This document shows, piece by piece, positions 32,985-42,882 of a stretch of 64,000 nt of DNA. The DNA is from Rhodococcus sp. Z13 (lineage in GTDB: Bacteria; Actinomycetota; Actinomycetes; Mycobacteriales; Mycobacteriaceae). A program made the translations under genes and the position numbers. Position 1 is the first letter of the stretch. Every line of letters starts with the position of its first letter. Under the pieces are notes generated by a model. It worked only from the letters and a program-made list of their open reading frames with translations. It was not told the DNA's origin and did not search any database. Location of the stretch: contig NZ_CP107551.1 in the NCBI RefSeq assembly GCF_025837095.1, positions 124,001 through 188,000 of the forward strand. The letters run 5' to 3'.

Positions 32985-33004
32985 TGCTGGGCACGTATCG
33001 ATAC

Positions 33005-33016
33005 TTCACTCGTGAA
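33005..33016. promoter_or_regulatory. Dyad upstream of the first TetR gene
   Basis: TTCAC-TC-GTGAA is a perfect 12-bp dyad 61 nt before the TetR start. It is a candidate autoregulatory operator. Confidence 0.4.
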
Positions 33017-33076
33017 ATGTATGGGTATCCTCGTGGCGTCCGTGTGAAGTAGCGATCGGTAGGTAGGTGCGGTTTC

Positions 33077-33718
33077 ATGGGTGCGAGCGACAACGCCGAC
33101 ACCCTCACCCACGGTGAGGCGATCCCGGACTGGCGTGTCCTCGAGCCGATGGACCTCAGTCCCATCCTGTCGGCCGCACTCGACGCCTTCTACGAGACCG
33201 GTTTCCACGGCACCTCGGTGCGGGAGATCGCGCGCCGCGTCGGCGTCACCGTGCCGGCCCTGTACTACCACCACGAGAACAAGGAAGGGCTGCTCATCGC
33301 CCTTCTCGAGCTCTCCACCAGCGACGTGCTCTCCCGCGCGCACGCGGCCGACGAGGATGCCGGCGGCGACATCGTCCAGCGCCTGTCGAACGTCATCGAG
33401 GCGATCGTGCTGCGCATGACGATGCGTGCCCGGCTCGCGGCGCTCGAGGGCGAGGCCCGCTACCTGAGCCCGGAGAACCGCCAGCGCTACCGGGAGGTGC
33501 GCAAGGGCGTCGAACGGCTCGTGCGGCAGATCGTCGAGGAGGGCACCGAGGCCGGTGTCTTCGACGTCGAGGATCCCGCCGAGACCACGCGGGCGCTGCT
33601 CGGCATGTGCCAGTCGATCCCGCGCTGGTACCACGCACAGGGCACGCTCGGCCCCGAGGCCGTCGCCAAGAAGTACGTGAACATCGCCCTCAAGATGGTC
33701 GGCGCCCGGTCCGAGTGA
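33077..33718 (+). CDS. TetR-family regulator 1 of the acyl-CoA island
   Basis: A 213-residue TetR regulator. The DNA-binding domain is at 33-80, with SVREIARRVGVTVPALYYHH as the recognition part. The C-terminal domain ends in LLGMCQSIPRWYHAQG. It is clearly paralogous to the TetR at 37757: both share GFHGT, VGVTVPALYYH and ENKE, and the LLGM-QSI-RWY pattern. It probably senses an acyl-CoA of the nearby pathway, as KstR-type regulators do; this is inference. Confidence 0.88.
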   Translation: MGASDNADTLTHGEAIPDWRVLEPMDLSPILSAALDAFYETGFHGTSVREIARRVGVTVPALYYHHENKEGLLIALLELSTSDVLSRAHAADEDAGGDIVQRLSNVIEAIVLRMTMRARLAALEGEARYLSPENRQRYREVRKGVERLVRQIVEEGTEAGVFDVEDPAETTRALLGMCQSIPRWYHAQGTLGPEAVAKKYVNIALKMVGARSE

Positions 33719-33726
33719 CCATTTCG

Positions 33727-33761
33727 GTGGATCCGGCCCCGCTCAGCGGGGCCGGATCCAC
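33727..33761. terminator. Hairpin between TetR 1 and enoyl-CoA hydratase
   Basis: A perfect stem of about 16 bp (GTGGATCCGGCCCCGCT at 33727-33743, complement at 33745-33761) lies between the convergent stops. Confidence 0.82.
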
Positions 33762-33772
33762 CCGTATCGGGG

Positions 33773-34552
33773 TCAGCGCCGGAAGTTGGCGGGGCGCTTC
33801 TCCTGGAAGGCCGTCACACCCTCGACGAAGTCCGGTCCGGCGAGCAGTTCCAGCTGCCCGGACCGCTCCCGCGCGAAGGCCTCGTCGAGTTCGGTCAGGG
33901 TCGCGTCGTTGATCGCGTTCTTCGTCGCGGCGAAGGCGGGGGAGGGGCCGTCGGCCAGACGCTGCACGAGGGCCTCGACCGAGGCGTCGAACTCGTCGTC
34001 CGGGTAGACCTCCGCGATGAGCCCGGACGCGAGGGCCTCGGCGGCGGGGAGCCGCTCGGCGAGCAACGCCATCTTCAGGGCACGGGTCCGCCCGATCGAG
34101 GCGGCGACCAGCGCCGACGCACCACCGTCGGGCATCAGCCCGATCCTGGTGAACGCCAGCAGGAAGTAGCCGGACTCCTTCGCGACGGTGAGATCGCAGG
34201 CCAGGGCGAGCGACACGCCCACGCCCGCGGCCGCCCCGTTGACGGCACCGACGACGGGCCGGGGGAAGGCCCGGATCGCGGCGGCGACGCGATTGGCGGC
34301 GTCGATCGTCTCGGCGGTGGGCGGAGCGGTCAGGTCGCGTCCGGCGATGTCGGCGCCGGAGCAGAACGCGCGGCCGGCGCCGGTGAGCACCGCGACCCGC
34401 ACGGCCGGATCGTTCGCGTGCTTCTCGAAGGCCTCCGAGACCGCCTCGAGGGTCTCGGTCTTGACGGCGTTCATCTTCGACGGCCGGTTCAGGGTGACGC
34501 GCAGGACTCCGTCGTCGACGACGGAGTCGACGCCGGGCAGATCATTGGTCAT
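33773..34552 (-). CDS. Enoyl-CoA hydratase/isomerase
   Basis: A 259-residue crotonase-fold enzyme. CoA/oxyanion-hole motifs are AFCSGADIAGRD (about 85-96) and GAAAGVGVSLALACDL. The catalytic region reads GLMPDGGASALV, where an Asp replaces the Glu of the classical PEGG. This is typical of isomerase or specialised hydratase branches. The ATG has AGGAG 7 nt upstream. It is followed on the same strand, 31 nt upstream, by the quinone reductase and probably forms a unit with it. Confidence 0.88.
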   Translation of the reverse strand: MTNDLPGVDSVVDDGVLRVTLNRPSKMNAVKTETLEAVSEAFEKHANDPAVRVAVLTGAGRAFCSGADIAGRDLTAPPTAETIDAANRVAAAIRAFPRPVVGAVNGAAAGVGVSLALACDLTVAKESGYFLLAFTRIGLMPDGGASALVAASIGRTRALKMALLAERLPAAEALASGLIAEVYPDDEFDASVEALVQRLADGPSPAFAATKNAINDATLTELDEAFARERSGQLELLAGPDFVEGVTAFQEKRPANFRR

Positions 34553-34583
34553 GGGGTTCTCCTGGGGATTCGGGGGACGGGCA

Positions 34584-35555
34584 TCAGGGACGCAGGTCGA
34601 GGGCGACCTTGCCTGTGGCGGAACGGGTCTCGAGCGACCGCAGGGCTTCGGAGGCCTCGTCGAGCGGGTACAGGGTGGGTTCGGGCACGACGAGCGTGCC
34701 GTCGCGCAGCAGCGGGTCGAGCGCGGCCCACTGCCGGGCCGGATAACCGGGATCGGTGCGGAGGTACTCACCCCAGCCGGCGCCGACGACGGAGACGTTG
34801 CGCAGAAGCAGGCGGTTGACCTTGGCGGTGGGGATGGACCCGCCGGTGAACCCGAGGACTACGGCGCGGCCGCCGGGCGCGAGGCTGCGCAGGCTGTCGG
34901 TGAAGCGGTCGCCGCCGACGGGGTCGAGCACGATGTCGACTCCGCGGCCGCCGGTGAGTTCGAGGACGCGGTCCTTGAAACCGTCGGCGAGGACGGTGTG
35001 TGTCGCGCGGTTCGCCTTCGCCACCGCGGCCTTCTCCTCGGTGCTCACCACCGCGATCGTCTCGAGGTCCAGACCCGCCGCGACCTGCAGTGCCGCCACC
35101 CCGAGACCACCGGCCGCGCCGTGGACGAGGACGGTCTCGCCGGCCCGGTAGCGGGCGCGCTCGTCGAGGGCGAAGTGCGCGGTCAGGTAGTTCACGAGCA
35201 TGCCGGCACCCGCGGTGGGCGACACGCTGTCGGGTAGCGGGAAGACCAGCTGCGGCGGCACCGCGACGGTCTGCTGCCAGGCGCCGTCCATCGCCAGCAC
35301 CGCGACCCGCTGTCCCGCCGTGAAGCCGCTGCCCCGCGGGGCGCTGCGGACGACACCCGCGCCCTCGGCGCCGAGCGTGCAGGGGAGGGGCCGCACCACC
35401 TGGTAGGCGCCGGTGGTCTGGAGCAGGTCGGGGAACGACACGCCCGCGGCGTGCAGGTCGACGACGACCAGCGAAGGGTGGGCCGCGGGTTCGGGGACCT
35501 CGGCGACCCGGACGGCGTCGGGGCCGCCGTGTTCGGTCAGCTGTGCGGCGCGCAT
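34584..35555 (-). CDS. Zinc-less MDR, quinone oxidoreductase type
   Basis: A 323-residue medium-chain reductase of the NADPH:quinone oxidoreductase group. No zinc-ligand cysteines are present. The cofactor motif is VHGAAGGLGVAALQVA (about 145-160), and LGAEGAGVV is the N-terminal signature. It reduces activated double bonds or quinones and in this setting could act as an enoyl reductase. It diverges from the thiolase operon, sharing the 170-base control region. Confidence 0.88.
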   Translation of the reverse strand: MRAAQLTEHGGPDAVRVAEVPEPAAHPSLVVVDLHAAGVSFPDLLQTTGAYQVVRPLPCTLGAEGAGVVRSAPRGSGFTAGQRVAVLAMDGAWQQTVAVPPQLVFPLPDSVSPTAGAGMLVNYLTAHFALDERARYRAGETVLVHGAAGGLGVAALQVAAGLDLETIAVVSTEEKAAVAKANRATHTVLADGFKDRVLELTGGRGVDIVLDPVGGDRFTDSLRSLAPGGRAVVLGFTGGSIPTAKVNRLLLRNVSVVGAGWGEYLRTDPGYPARQWAALDPLLRDGTLVVPEPTLYPLDEASEALRSLETRSATGKVALDLRP

Positions 35556-35725
35556 CGGCGGCTCCTCGTCTCGGCTTTGCGATCAATCACTATCAGACCC
35601 GCTTAGCGTGCGCTAGCTCTCCAGAACTATTGACCGAGCGCTAAGTCCGTGGTAGAGCTTTAGCGATCGATAGGTACGCCGCTGGGGGCGACTCCGGCCC
35701 GCTGCTGTATTTCGAAAGGAACGAC
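35556..35725. promoter_or_regulatory. Divergent control region with a TetR-type dyad
   Basis: The region between the quinone reductase and the thiolase contains TAGCG-TG-CGCTA, a perfect 12-bp dyad at 35604-35615, and an AGCGCT half-site about 28 bp further. Both are good candidates for binding by one of the two TetR regulators. Confidence 0.5.
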
Positions 35726-36919
35726 ATGACCAACGCTGTCATCGTCGACGTGGTCCGCACCGCCGTCGGCAAGGGCAAGCCCGGTGGCGCCCTCTCCGGC
35801 ACCCACCCCGTCGAACTGCTCGCTCACGTCCTTCGTGCGATCGTCGAGCGCAACGGCATCGACCCGGCCCAGGTCGACGACGTCATCGGCGGCTGCGTGA
35901 ACCAGGCCTCCGAGCAGGCCCTGAACATCTCCCGCACCGCGCTGCTCGCCGCCGGGTTCCCCGACACCGTGCCCGCGACCACCATCGACCGCCAGTGCGG
36001 TTCGAGCCAGCAGGCCGCGCACTTCGCCGCCCAGGGCGTCATCGCCGGCGCCTACGACATGGTCATCGCCTGCGGCGTCGAGTCCATGAGCCGCGTGCCG
36101 ATGGGCACCGCCCCGATGGGCAAGGACACCCACGGCCCGAGCATCCGCGCCCGCTACCCCGAGGGCCTGGTCAACCAGGGCATCTCCGCCGAGCTCATCG
36201 CCGCGAAGTGGAAGTTCGACCGCGACGCCCTCGACGCCTACTCGGCGCAGTCGCACCAGCGCGCCGCCGCCGCCTACGAGGCCGGCTTCTTCGACAAGGA
36301 GATCGTCCCGATCACCGTGACGAACGCCGCCGGTGAGCAGGTCGAGCACAAGGTCGACGAGACCCTGCGGGCCTCCACCACCGCCGAGGGCCTCGCCGGC
36401 CTCAAGCCGTCCTTCTACACCGAGGAGTACGCCGCCCGGTTCCCCGAGGCGCAGTGGGTCATCACCCCCGGCAACTCCTCGCCGCTGACCGACGGTGCAT
36501 CGGCCGCGCTCATCATGAGCGAGGAGATGGCGAACAAGCTGGGCCTGACCCCGCGCGCCCGCTTCCACTCGTTCTCCGTCGCCGGCGACGACCCGGTCTT
36601 CATGCTCACCGCCCCGATCCCCGCGACGCAGAAGGTCCTCGCCCGCGCCGGCCTGAGCATCGACGACATCGACGCCTACGAGGTCAACGAGGCGTTCGCG
36701 CCCGTGCCGCTCGCCTGGGCCCACGAGGTCGGCGCCGACCCGGCCAAGCTCAACCCGCGGGGCGGTGCGATCGCCCTCGGCCACGCGCTCGGCTCGTCCG
36801 GCACCCGCCTGCTGTCGACCCTCCTCAACCACCTCGAGGCCACCGGCGGCCGCTACGGCCTGCAGACCATGTGCGAGGGCGCGGGCATGGCCAACGCCAC
36901 CATCATCGAACGCCTCTGA
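35726..36919 (+). CDS. Acetyl-CoA acyltransferase (thiolase)
   Basis: A 397-residue thiolase. The nucleophile is Cys91 in DRQCGSSQQA. NEAFAPVPLAW and GGAIALGHALGSSGTR give the catalytic His, and MCEGAGMANA gives the second Cys. Degradative enzymes of this type release acetyl- or propionyl-CoA from 3-ketoacyl-CoA. It is the first gene of a plus-strand run of six genes. The GHALGSSG version, instead of the common GHPLGCSG, places it in a special branch like the steroid or branched-chain thiolases. Confidence 0.93.
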   Translation: MTNAVIVDVVRTAVGKGKPGGALSGTHPVELLAHVLRAIVERNGIDPAQVDDVIGGCVNQASEQALNISRTALLAAGFPDTVPATTIDRQCGSSQQAAHFAAQGVIAGAYDMVIACGVESMSRVPMGTAPMGKDTHGPSIRARYPEGLVNQGISAELIAAKWKFDRDALDAYSAQSHQRAAAAYEAGFFDKEIVPITVTNAAGEQVEHKVDETLRASTTAEGLAGLKPSFYTEEYAARFPEAQWVITPGNSSPLTDGASAALIMSEEMANKLGLTPRARFHSFSVAGDDPVFMLTAPIPATQKVLARAGLSIDDIDAYEVNEAFAPVPLAWAHEVGADPAKLNPRGGAIALGHALGSSGTRLLSTLLNHLEATGGRYGLQTMCEGAGMANATIIERL

Positions 36920-36964
36920 CCTCCAATACGTTTCCGAAACACAACCACATTCGAAGGGGAGAAC

Positions 36965-37726
36965 ATGATCGTCAACGACAGCGTCGCCGTCGTCACCGGT
37001 GGTGCCTCGGGCCTCGGCCTGGCCACCGTCAAGGCCCTGCTCGACGACGGCGCGCAGGTCGTCATCATCGACCTGCCGTCCTCGAACGGTGAGACCGTCG
37101 CCAAGGAGCTCGGTGAGCGCGTGCGCTTCGTCGCCGCCGACGTCACCGACGAGGCCGCCGTCACCGAAGCCCTCGACGTCGCCGAGTCGCTCGGCCCGGT
37201 GCGTGTCGCGGTGAACTGCGCCGGCATCGGCAACGCCATCAAGACCGTCAGCAAGAAGGGCGCCTTCCCGCTCGACGCCTTCAAGAAGGTCGTCGACGTC
37301 AACCTGTTCGGCACCTTCAACGTCATCCGCCTCGCCGCGGAGCGCATCGCCAAGACCGAGCCGATCGACGGCGAGCGCGGCGTCATCATCAACACCGCCT
37401 CCGTCGCCGCCTTCGACGGCCAGATCGGCCAGGCCGCCTACTCGGCCTCGAAGGGTGGCGTCGTCGGCATGACCCTGCCGATCGCCCGCGACCTCGCGTC
37501 GCTGCTCATCCGCGTCGTCACCATCGCGCCGGGCCTGTTCAAGACCCCGCTGCTCGGCACGCTGCCCGAGGAGGCCCAGGCCTCGCTCGGCGCGCAGGTG
37601 CCGCACCCGGCCCGCCTCGGTGATCCGTCCGAGTACGGTGCTCTCGCCGCCCACATCGTCTCCAATCCGATGCTCAACGGTGAGGTCATCCGCCTCGACG
37701 GTGCGATCCGCATGGCTCCGCGCTGA
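36965..37726 (+). CDS. SDR, 3-hydroxyacyl-CoA dehydrogenase type
   Basis: A 253-residue short-chain dehydrogenase with [16 protein letters not shown] and YSASK. It is paralogous to the SDR at 10810-11577; the C-termini [10 protein letters not shown] and MDGALRMAPR almost match. It would form the 3-ketoacyl-CoA that the upstream thiolase cleaves. A GGGGAG site lies before the ATG. It sits 45 nt after the thiolase. Confidence 0.9.
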   Translation: MIVNDSVAVVTGGASGLGLATVKALLDDGAQVVIIDLPSSNGETVAKELGERVRFVAADVTDEAAVTEALDVAESLGPVRVAVNCAGIGNAIKTVSKKGAFPLDAFKKVVDVNLFGTFNVIRLAAERIAKTEPIDGERGVIINTASVAAFDGQIGQAAYSASKGGVVGMTLPIARDLASLLIRVVTIAPGLFKTPLLGTLPEEAQASLGAQVPHPARLGDPSEYGALAAHIVSNPMLNGEVIRLDGAIRMAPR

Positions 37727-37756
37727 CCCGAGCATCATCAGTGAGAGGAGGGGTCG

Positions 37757-38407
37757 ATGACCCCGCAGCCGGAGAACCCGGAGACGGGCGCGACGGGGAC
37801 GGACGTGCAGTCCGTGGACTGGCGCGACTTCCAGCCGCTGGGTCTCGACCCCATCCTCGAACACGCCCTGGAAGCGTTCGGCGAGAACGGTTTCCATGGC
37901 ACCACCGTCCGCGACCTCGCCCGCCGGGTCGGTGTGACGGTGCCCGCGCTGTACTACCACTACGAGAACAAGGAAGCCGTTCTCGTCACCCTGCTCGACG
38001 CCGCCGTCCTCGACCTCATCGATCGTGTCTCTGCCGCGGTCGCGGACGGCGGCGACGACCCGGTCGCCCGATTCGAGAACGCCGTCGAGGCGATCGTCCT
38101 CAGCATGACGCACCGCGCCCGCCGTGCGGCGCTGGATTCCGAAGTGCGCCACATCTCCCCGGAGAACCGTCGCACCTACGCCGCGACCCGCAAACGGTTC
38201 GAACTCATGATGCTCGACCTGGTGCGCGACGGTGTCGAACGAGGCGTCTTCCACGTCGACGACACCGAGGAGACCGTCCGCGCGCTGCTCGGCATGGTCC
38301 AGTCCATCTCCCGCTGGTACCAGATCGACGGGCCGCTCACCCCCGCGCAGGTCGCCGAACGCTACATCGCGATCGCACTGCGCGTCGTGGGCTGCACCCG
38401 CCCCTGA
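37757..38407 (+). CDS. TetR-family regulator 2 of the acyl-CoA island
   Basis: A 216-residue TetR regulator with VRDLARRVGVTVPALYYHYENKE as the DNA-binding core and a C-terminal LLGMVQSISRWYQIDG. It lies inside the operon, 30 nt after the SDR, and so is autoregulated through the operon promoter. Its paralogue at 33077 suggests that the two bind related operators or related acyl-CoA ligands. Confidence 0.88.
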   Translation: MTPQPENPETGATGTDVQSVDWRDFQPLGLDPILEHALEAFGENGFHGTTVRDLARRVGVTVPALYYHYENKEAVLVTLLDAAVLDLIDRVSAAVADGGDDPVARFENAVEAIVLSMTHRARRAALDSEVRHISPENRRTYAATRKRFELMMLDLVRDGVERGVFHVDDTEETVRALLGMVQSISRWYQIDGPLTPAQVAERYIAIALRVVGCTRP

Positions 38408-38417
38408 ACCTTCTTGA

Positions 38418-39428
<1,011 letters not shown>

Positions 39429-39437
39429 GAGATCACC

Positions 39438-40595
39438 GTGGAGCGCACCCATTTCGACGACGACCACGAGGCGTACCGGGAGACGGTACGCGAATTCCTC
39501 GCCCGCGAGATCGAACCGAACTACGAACGCTGGGAGGAGGAGCGCCTCGTCGACCGCTCGGCGTGGCTGGCCGCCGGCAAGTCCGGCATCATCGGCCTCG
39601 GCGTCCCCGAGGAGTTCGGCGGATCGGGGGTGACCGACTACCGCTTCCGGCACGTCGTGCAGGAGGAGATCGCCCGCACCGGCACACCCTCCTTCGGTGC
39701 GGGGCTGTCGCTGCAGGACGACATCACCATCCCGTACCTGCTGCACCTCGGCACCGAGGAGCAGCAGGCCCGCTGGCTGCCGAAACTCGCCGCCGGCGAA
39801 TGGATCGGCGCGATCGCCATGACCGAACCCGGCGCCGGTTCCGACCTGCAGGGGGTCAAGACGACCGCCGTGCGCGACGGTGACGAGTGGGTCATCAACG
39901 GCCAGAAGACGTTCATCACCAACGGCATCCACTCCGATCTGGTCATCGTGGTGTGCCGGACGGACCCGAGCGCGGGATCGAAGGGCTTCTCACTCATCGT
40001 GGTCGAGCGCGACACCCCCGGTTTCAGCCGCGGCCGCAAGCTCCACAAGGTCGGCCTCGCCGCGCAGGACACCGCCGAGCTGGTCTTCGAGGACGCCCGC
40101 GTGCCCGCCGAGAACCTCCTCGGCACCGAGGGCCGCGGCTTCGTCCACCTGATGGAGAACCTGCCGCTCGAACGCATCGGCATCGCCGTCAGCGCCATCA
40201 CCTCGGCCCGCGCCGCCTACGAGTGGACCGCGCGGTACGCCTTCGAGCGCAAGGCCTTCGGCAAGCCGATCGGCGACCTGCAGAACACCCGTTTCTGGCT
40301 CGCCGAGATGCTCACCGAGATCGAGATCACCGAGTCGCACATCGACCGCTGCGTGCTCGCCCTCAACGCCGGTGAACTCACCCCGGTGGACGCGTCGAAG
40401 GCCAAGTGGTGGGCGACGGAACTGCAGAAGCGCGTCGTCGACCGGTGCGTGCAGGTGCACGGCGGCTACGGCTACATGATGGAGTACCCGATCGCCCGCG
40501 CCTTCGTGGACTCGCGCATCCAGACCATCTACGGTGGCACGACCGAGATCATGAAGGAGATCATCGGCCGCGACATCGCCGCCCAGTACTCCTAG
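39438..40595 (+). CDS. fadE: Acyl-CoA dehydrogenase
   Basis: A 385-residue acyl-CoA dehydrogenase. FAD/substrate motifs: AMTEPGAGSDLQGVKT (about 117-132), FITNG, and the C-terminal ERKAFGKPIGDLQNTRF and YGGTTEIMKEIIGRDIA. It makes the trans-2-enoyl-CoA and passes electrons to ETF. It starts 9 nt after the flavoprotein gene. The chain-length or ring specificity cannot be read from the sequence. Confidence 0.93.
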   Translation: MERTHFDDDHEAYRETVREFLAREIEPNYERWEEERLVDRSAWLAAGKSGIIGLGVPEEFGGSGVTDYRFRHVVQEEIARTGTPSFGAGLSLQDDITIPYLLHLGTEEQQARWLPKLAAGEWIGAIAMTEPGAGSDLQGVKTTAVRDGDEWVINGQKTFITNGIHSDLVIVVCRTDPSAGSKGFSLIVVERDTPGFSRGRKLHKVGLAAQDTAELVFEDARVPAENLLGTEGRGFVHLMENLPLERIGIAVSAITSARAAYEWTARYAFERKAFGKPIGDLQNTRFWLAEMLTEIEITESHIDRCVLALNAGELTPVDASKAKWWATELQKRVVDRCVQVHGGYGYMMEYPIARAFVDSRIQTIYGGTTEIMKEIIGRDIAAQYS

Positions 40596-40639
40596 TACCC
40601 GGGCGGGGCGCGGAACCTGTTCGGCGGAAGGGGAACTCG

Positions 40640-41398
40640 ATGTTCGACCTCACGGGTAAGCGGGCACTCGTCACCGGTGGTTCCGGCGGGATCGGTCTCG
40701 GCATGGCGCGTGGTCTCGCGCGTGCCGGCGCCGACGTGGAGATCTGGGGCCGCAACCCCGGGAAGCTGGCCGCCGCCGCGGAGGACCTGAAACGGTTCGA
40801 CGGGCGCGTGCTCACCCGGTCGGTCGACGTCTCCGACGAGCGGGCCGTGACCGACGGCGTCGCGGCCCTCGTCGAGGAGTTCGGCGGACTCGACGTGGTG
40901 GTCGTCAACGCGGGGGTCGGCTCGTCGCTGCAGAAGTTCCACGAGTCCACCACCGAGCGGTACCGGCAGGTGATGGCCACCAACCTCGACGGCGCGTACT
41001 TCACCATGCGGGAGACCTCGCGGGTGCTCGTCGAGCAGGGCACCGGCGGCTCGATGATCGTCACGTCGAGCCTCGGTGCGCTGCAGGGCGCCGGCCGCAA
41101 CCAGCCCTATGCAGCGACCAAGGCGGCCGTGCTCGCGATGGCCAACGGCTGCGCGGTCGAGTACGCCCGCCACGGCATCCGCGTCAACAGTGTGCTGCCG
41201 GGCTGGATCGCCACCGACATGACCGGCCCGCTGCAGGAATCCGACGTCTTCAACGCCAACGTCATCTCCCGCGTCCCGCTCGGCCGGTGGGGTACCCCCG
41301 AGGACTTCGAGGGGATCGCCGTCTACCTCGCCAGCGACGCGTCGTCCTTCCAGACCGGCAGCACGACGCTCATCGACGGCGGCTACAGCATGTTCTGA
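40640..41398 (+). CDS. SDR oxidoreductase, last gene of the acyl-CoA operon
   Basis: A 252-residue classical short-chain dehydrogenase: TGGSGGIG, NAGVGSS, a Tyr-x3-Lys in PYAATKAAV and a C-terminal LIDGGYSMF. It is not of the hydroxyacyl-CoA type seen at 36965, so it may act on an alcohol or ring ketone of the substrate. GGAAGGGGA lies before the ATG at 40640. Confidence 0.88.
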   Translation: MFDLTGKRALVTGGSGGIGLGMARGLARAGADVEIWGRNPGKLAAAAEDLKRFDGRVLTRSVDVSDERAVTDGVAALVEEFGGLDVVVVNAGVGSSLQKFHESTTERYRQVMATNLDGAYFTMRETSRVLVEQGTGGSMIVTSSLGALQGAGRNQPYAATKAAVLAMANGCAVEYARHGIRVNSVLPGWIATDMTGPLQESDVFNANVISRVPLGRWGTPEDFEGIAVYLASDASSFQTGSTTLIDGGYSMF

Positions 41399-41405
41399 CC
41401 GGCAC

Positions 41406-41411
41406 TAGGAT
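41406..41411 (+). promoter_or_regulatory. -10 box TAGGAT, leaderless Nudix gene
   Basis: TAGGAT ends 6 nt before the GTG at 41418. The Nudix gene is therefore probably not part of the upstream operon. Confidence 0.5.
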
Positions 41412-41417
41412 CGTCCG

Positions 41418-41840
41418 GTGACGCAGGAACAGGTGACCGAGGGCCGGGTGATCCGGGTGAGCGCCGTCGTGCTCCGCGACGCCGACGGGCAGGTGCTGAC
41501 GGTGCGCAAGAGGAATACCTCGCGGTTCATGCTGCCCGGAGGCAAGCCGGATCCGGGGGAGACCCCCGCCGAGACGGCCGTCCGCGAGTGCGCGGAGGAA
41601 CTCGGCGCCACGCTGTCGCTCGACGCGCTGCGGCTCGTCGGGGTCTTCGACGCCGAGGCCGCCAACGAACCCGGCTACCGGCTCGAGGGCACGGTCTACG
41701 AACACCCGCTCGTGGAGATCGGCGGGGCCGCCGCCGAGATCGCGGAGACGCGATGGCTGGACCCGGCCGTGCTCCCACTGCCCGGCGACCTCGCCCCGCT
41801 GCTCGAACACCACGTCCTTCCCGCTCTCGGGTACCGCTGA
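41418..41840 (+). CDS. Nudix hydrolase
   Basis: A 140-residue Nudix protein. The complete Nudix box (G-x5-E-x7-REUxEExGU) starts at GGKPDPGETPAETA and ends at RECAEELG, about residues 40-62. Such enzymes hydrolyse nucleoside diphosphates linked to another group; the substrate is unknown. A possible house-cleaning role is suggested by its small size. Confidence 0.92.
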   Translation: MTQEQVTEGRVIRVSAVVLRDADGQVLTVRKRNTSRFMLPGGKPDPGETPAETAVRECAEELGATLSLDALRLVGVFDAEAANEPGYRLEGTVYEHPLVEIGGAAAEIAETRWLDPAVLPLPGDLAPLLEHHVLPALGYR

Positions 41841-41917
41841 TTGCGCGTCGCCGACCGATCGGGGAATGTGGTGAGCGCGGTCACACCGATCGCGCTCGTC
41901 CGGCTGGAAGGATCCCC

Positions 41918-42205
41918 ATGGCGCTCACGGCTCTGCTCGAACTGAAGTTCCGCCCCGACTCCGTCGACCAGGCGAAGAAGGTCATGTCGCGCGTGCTCGA
42001 CGAGACCCGGGCGTTCGACGGGTGCGAGGGCGTCGAGATCCTCGTCGACCAGCAGGACGAGGCACGCTGGGTGATCGTCGAGCGGTGGCGGTCGGCCGAG
42101 CACGACGCCGCCTACCGCCGCTTCCGTGCCGGCGAAGGAGCCGTCACCGATCTCGGGCCGCTGCTCGGCGGAGCACCCGCGCTCAGCTACTACACCACCC
42201 TCTGA
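41918..42205 (+). CDS. ABM-domain monooxygenase-like protein
   Basis: A 95-residue ferredoxin-like protein of the antibiotic biosynthesis monooxygenase (ABM) superfamily. Features are LLELKFRPDSVDQAKKVM, then GCEGVEILVDQQDEARWVIVERWRS. Members are cofactor-free monooxygenases, haem-degrading enzymes or simple stress proteins. GGAAGGA precedes the ATG. Function open. Confidence 0.8.
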   Translation: MALTALLELKFRPDSVDQAKKVMSRVLDETRAFDGCEGVEILVDQQDEARWVIVERWRSAEHDAAYRRFRAGEGAVTDLGPLLGGAPALSYYTTL

Positions 42206-42329
42206 CACTCACCCGTCCCCGACCGGGTGGCCGGTGGCCGGGCGGCAGGGCGGGGACGGTAGGGTGACCCCCGAGGCGGGCGTTTCGCCGTGTGTCTCGA
42301 AGTGACATCGAATGTGGAGGTAACCGGGC

Positions 42330-42494
42330 ATGGAACTCTTCGGCATCATCGTCGTGTGGCTCACGGTGGCCCTCGTCGTCCTGGGAACCCTGCTCCTGTT
42401 CGTCGTCTCGCTCTTCGCGCCGAACCCGGATCACGGCAAGGGCGGTACCAGCACCGCGCTCGACAACGTGAGCTCGAAGCGCCGCAGCAGCTGA
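42330..42494 (+). CDS. Small single-pass membrane protein, 54 residues
   Basis: A 54-residue frame begins at an ATG with GGAGG 10 nt upstream. One long hydrophobic helix (about residues 4-29, IIVVWLTVALVVLGTLL onward) is followed by a short charged tail, APNPDHGKGGTSTALDNVSSKRRSS. A TAGGGT box lies about 60 nt before it. The frame is coding-like and stands alone. Not recognised. Confidence 0.6.
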   Translation: MELFGIIVVWLTVALVVLGTLLLFVVSLFAPNPDHGKGGTSTALDNVSSKRRSS

Positions 42495-42530
42495 CCTCCG
42501 GCCCCTCCGGCCGGTTCGTACCAGGAGCGC

Positions 42531-42881
42531 CTAGCCCCAGCCCAGCTGGTGCAGGCGCTCCTCGTCGATTCCGAAATAGTGCGCGATCTCGTGCACGACG
42601 GTGACCAGCACCTCGTGCACCACGTCGTCGTCCGTCTCGCAGATGTCGAGGATCGCGTCGCGGTAGATCGTGATGGTGTCCGGTAGCGACCCCGCATAGT
42701 GACTGTCGCGCTCGGTGAGCGCGATCCCCTGGTACAGACCCAGCAGGTCCGGTTCCTCCTCGTTGCGCCCCTCCACGAGCACCACGACGTTGTCGATCGC
42801 CTGCGCCAGCTCGCGCGGGATCTCGTCGAGCGCCTCCGAGACGAGATCCTCGAAGTGCTCGTCGCTCATCTCCACGGCCAT
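42531..42881 (-). CDS. Small zincin metallopeptidase
   Basis: A 116-residue protein of the zincin-like DUF1025 metallopeptidase family. The zinc motif HEIAHYFGID (HExxH-x4-D) is near residue 95, and the conserved ERLHQLGW ends the protein. Substrate unknown. Its ATG is one base after the stop of the septum-formation gene, so the two are co-transcribed. The pair matches Rv3835-Rv3836 of M. tuberculosis by order. Confidence 0.88.
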   Translation of the reverse strand: MAVEMSDEHFEDLVSEALDEIPRELAQAIDNVVVLVEGRNEEEPDLLGLYQGIALTERDSHYAGSLPDTITIYRDAILDICETDDDVVHEVLVTVVHEIAHYFGIDEERLHQLGWG

Positions 42882-42882
42882 G

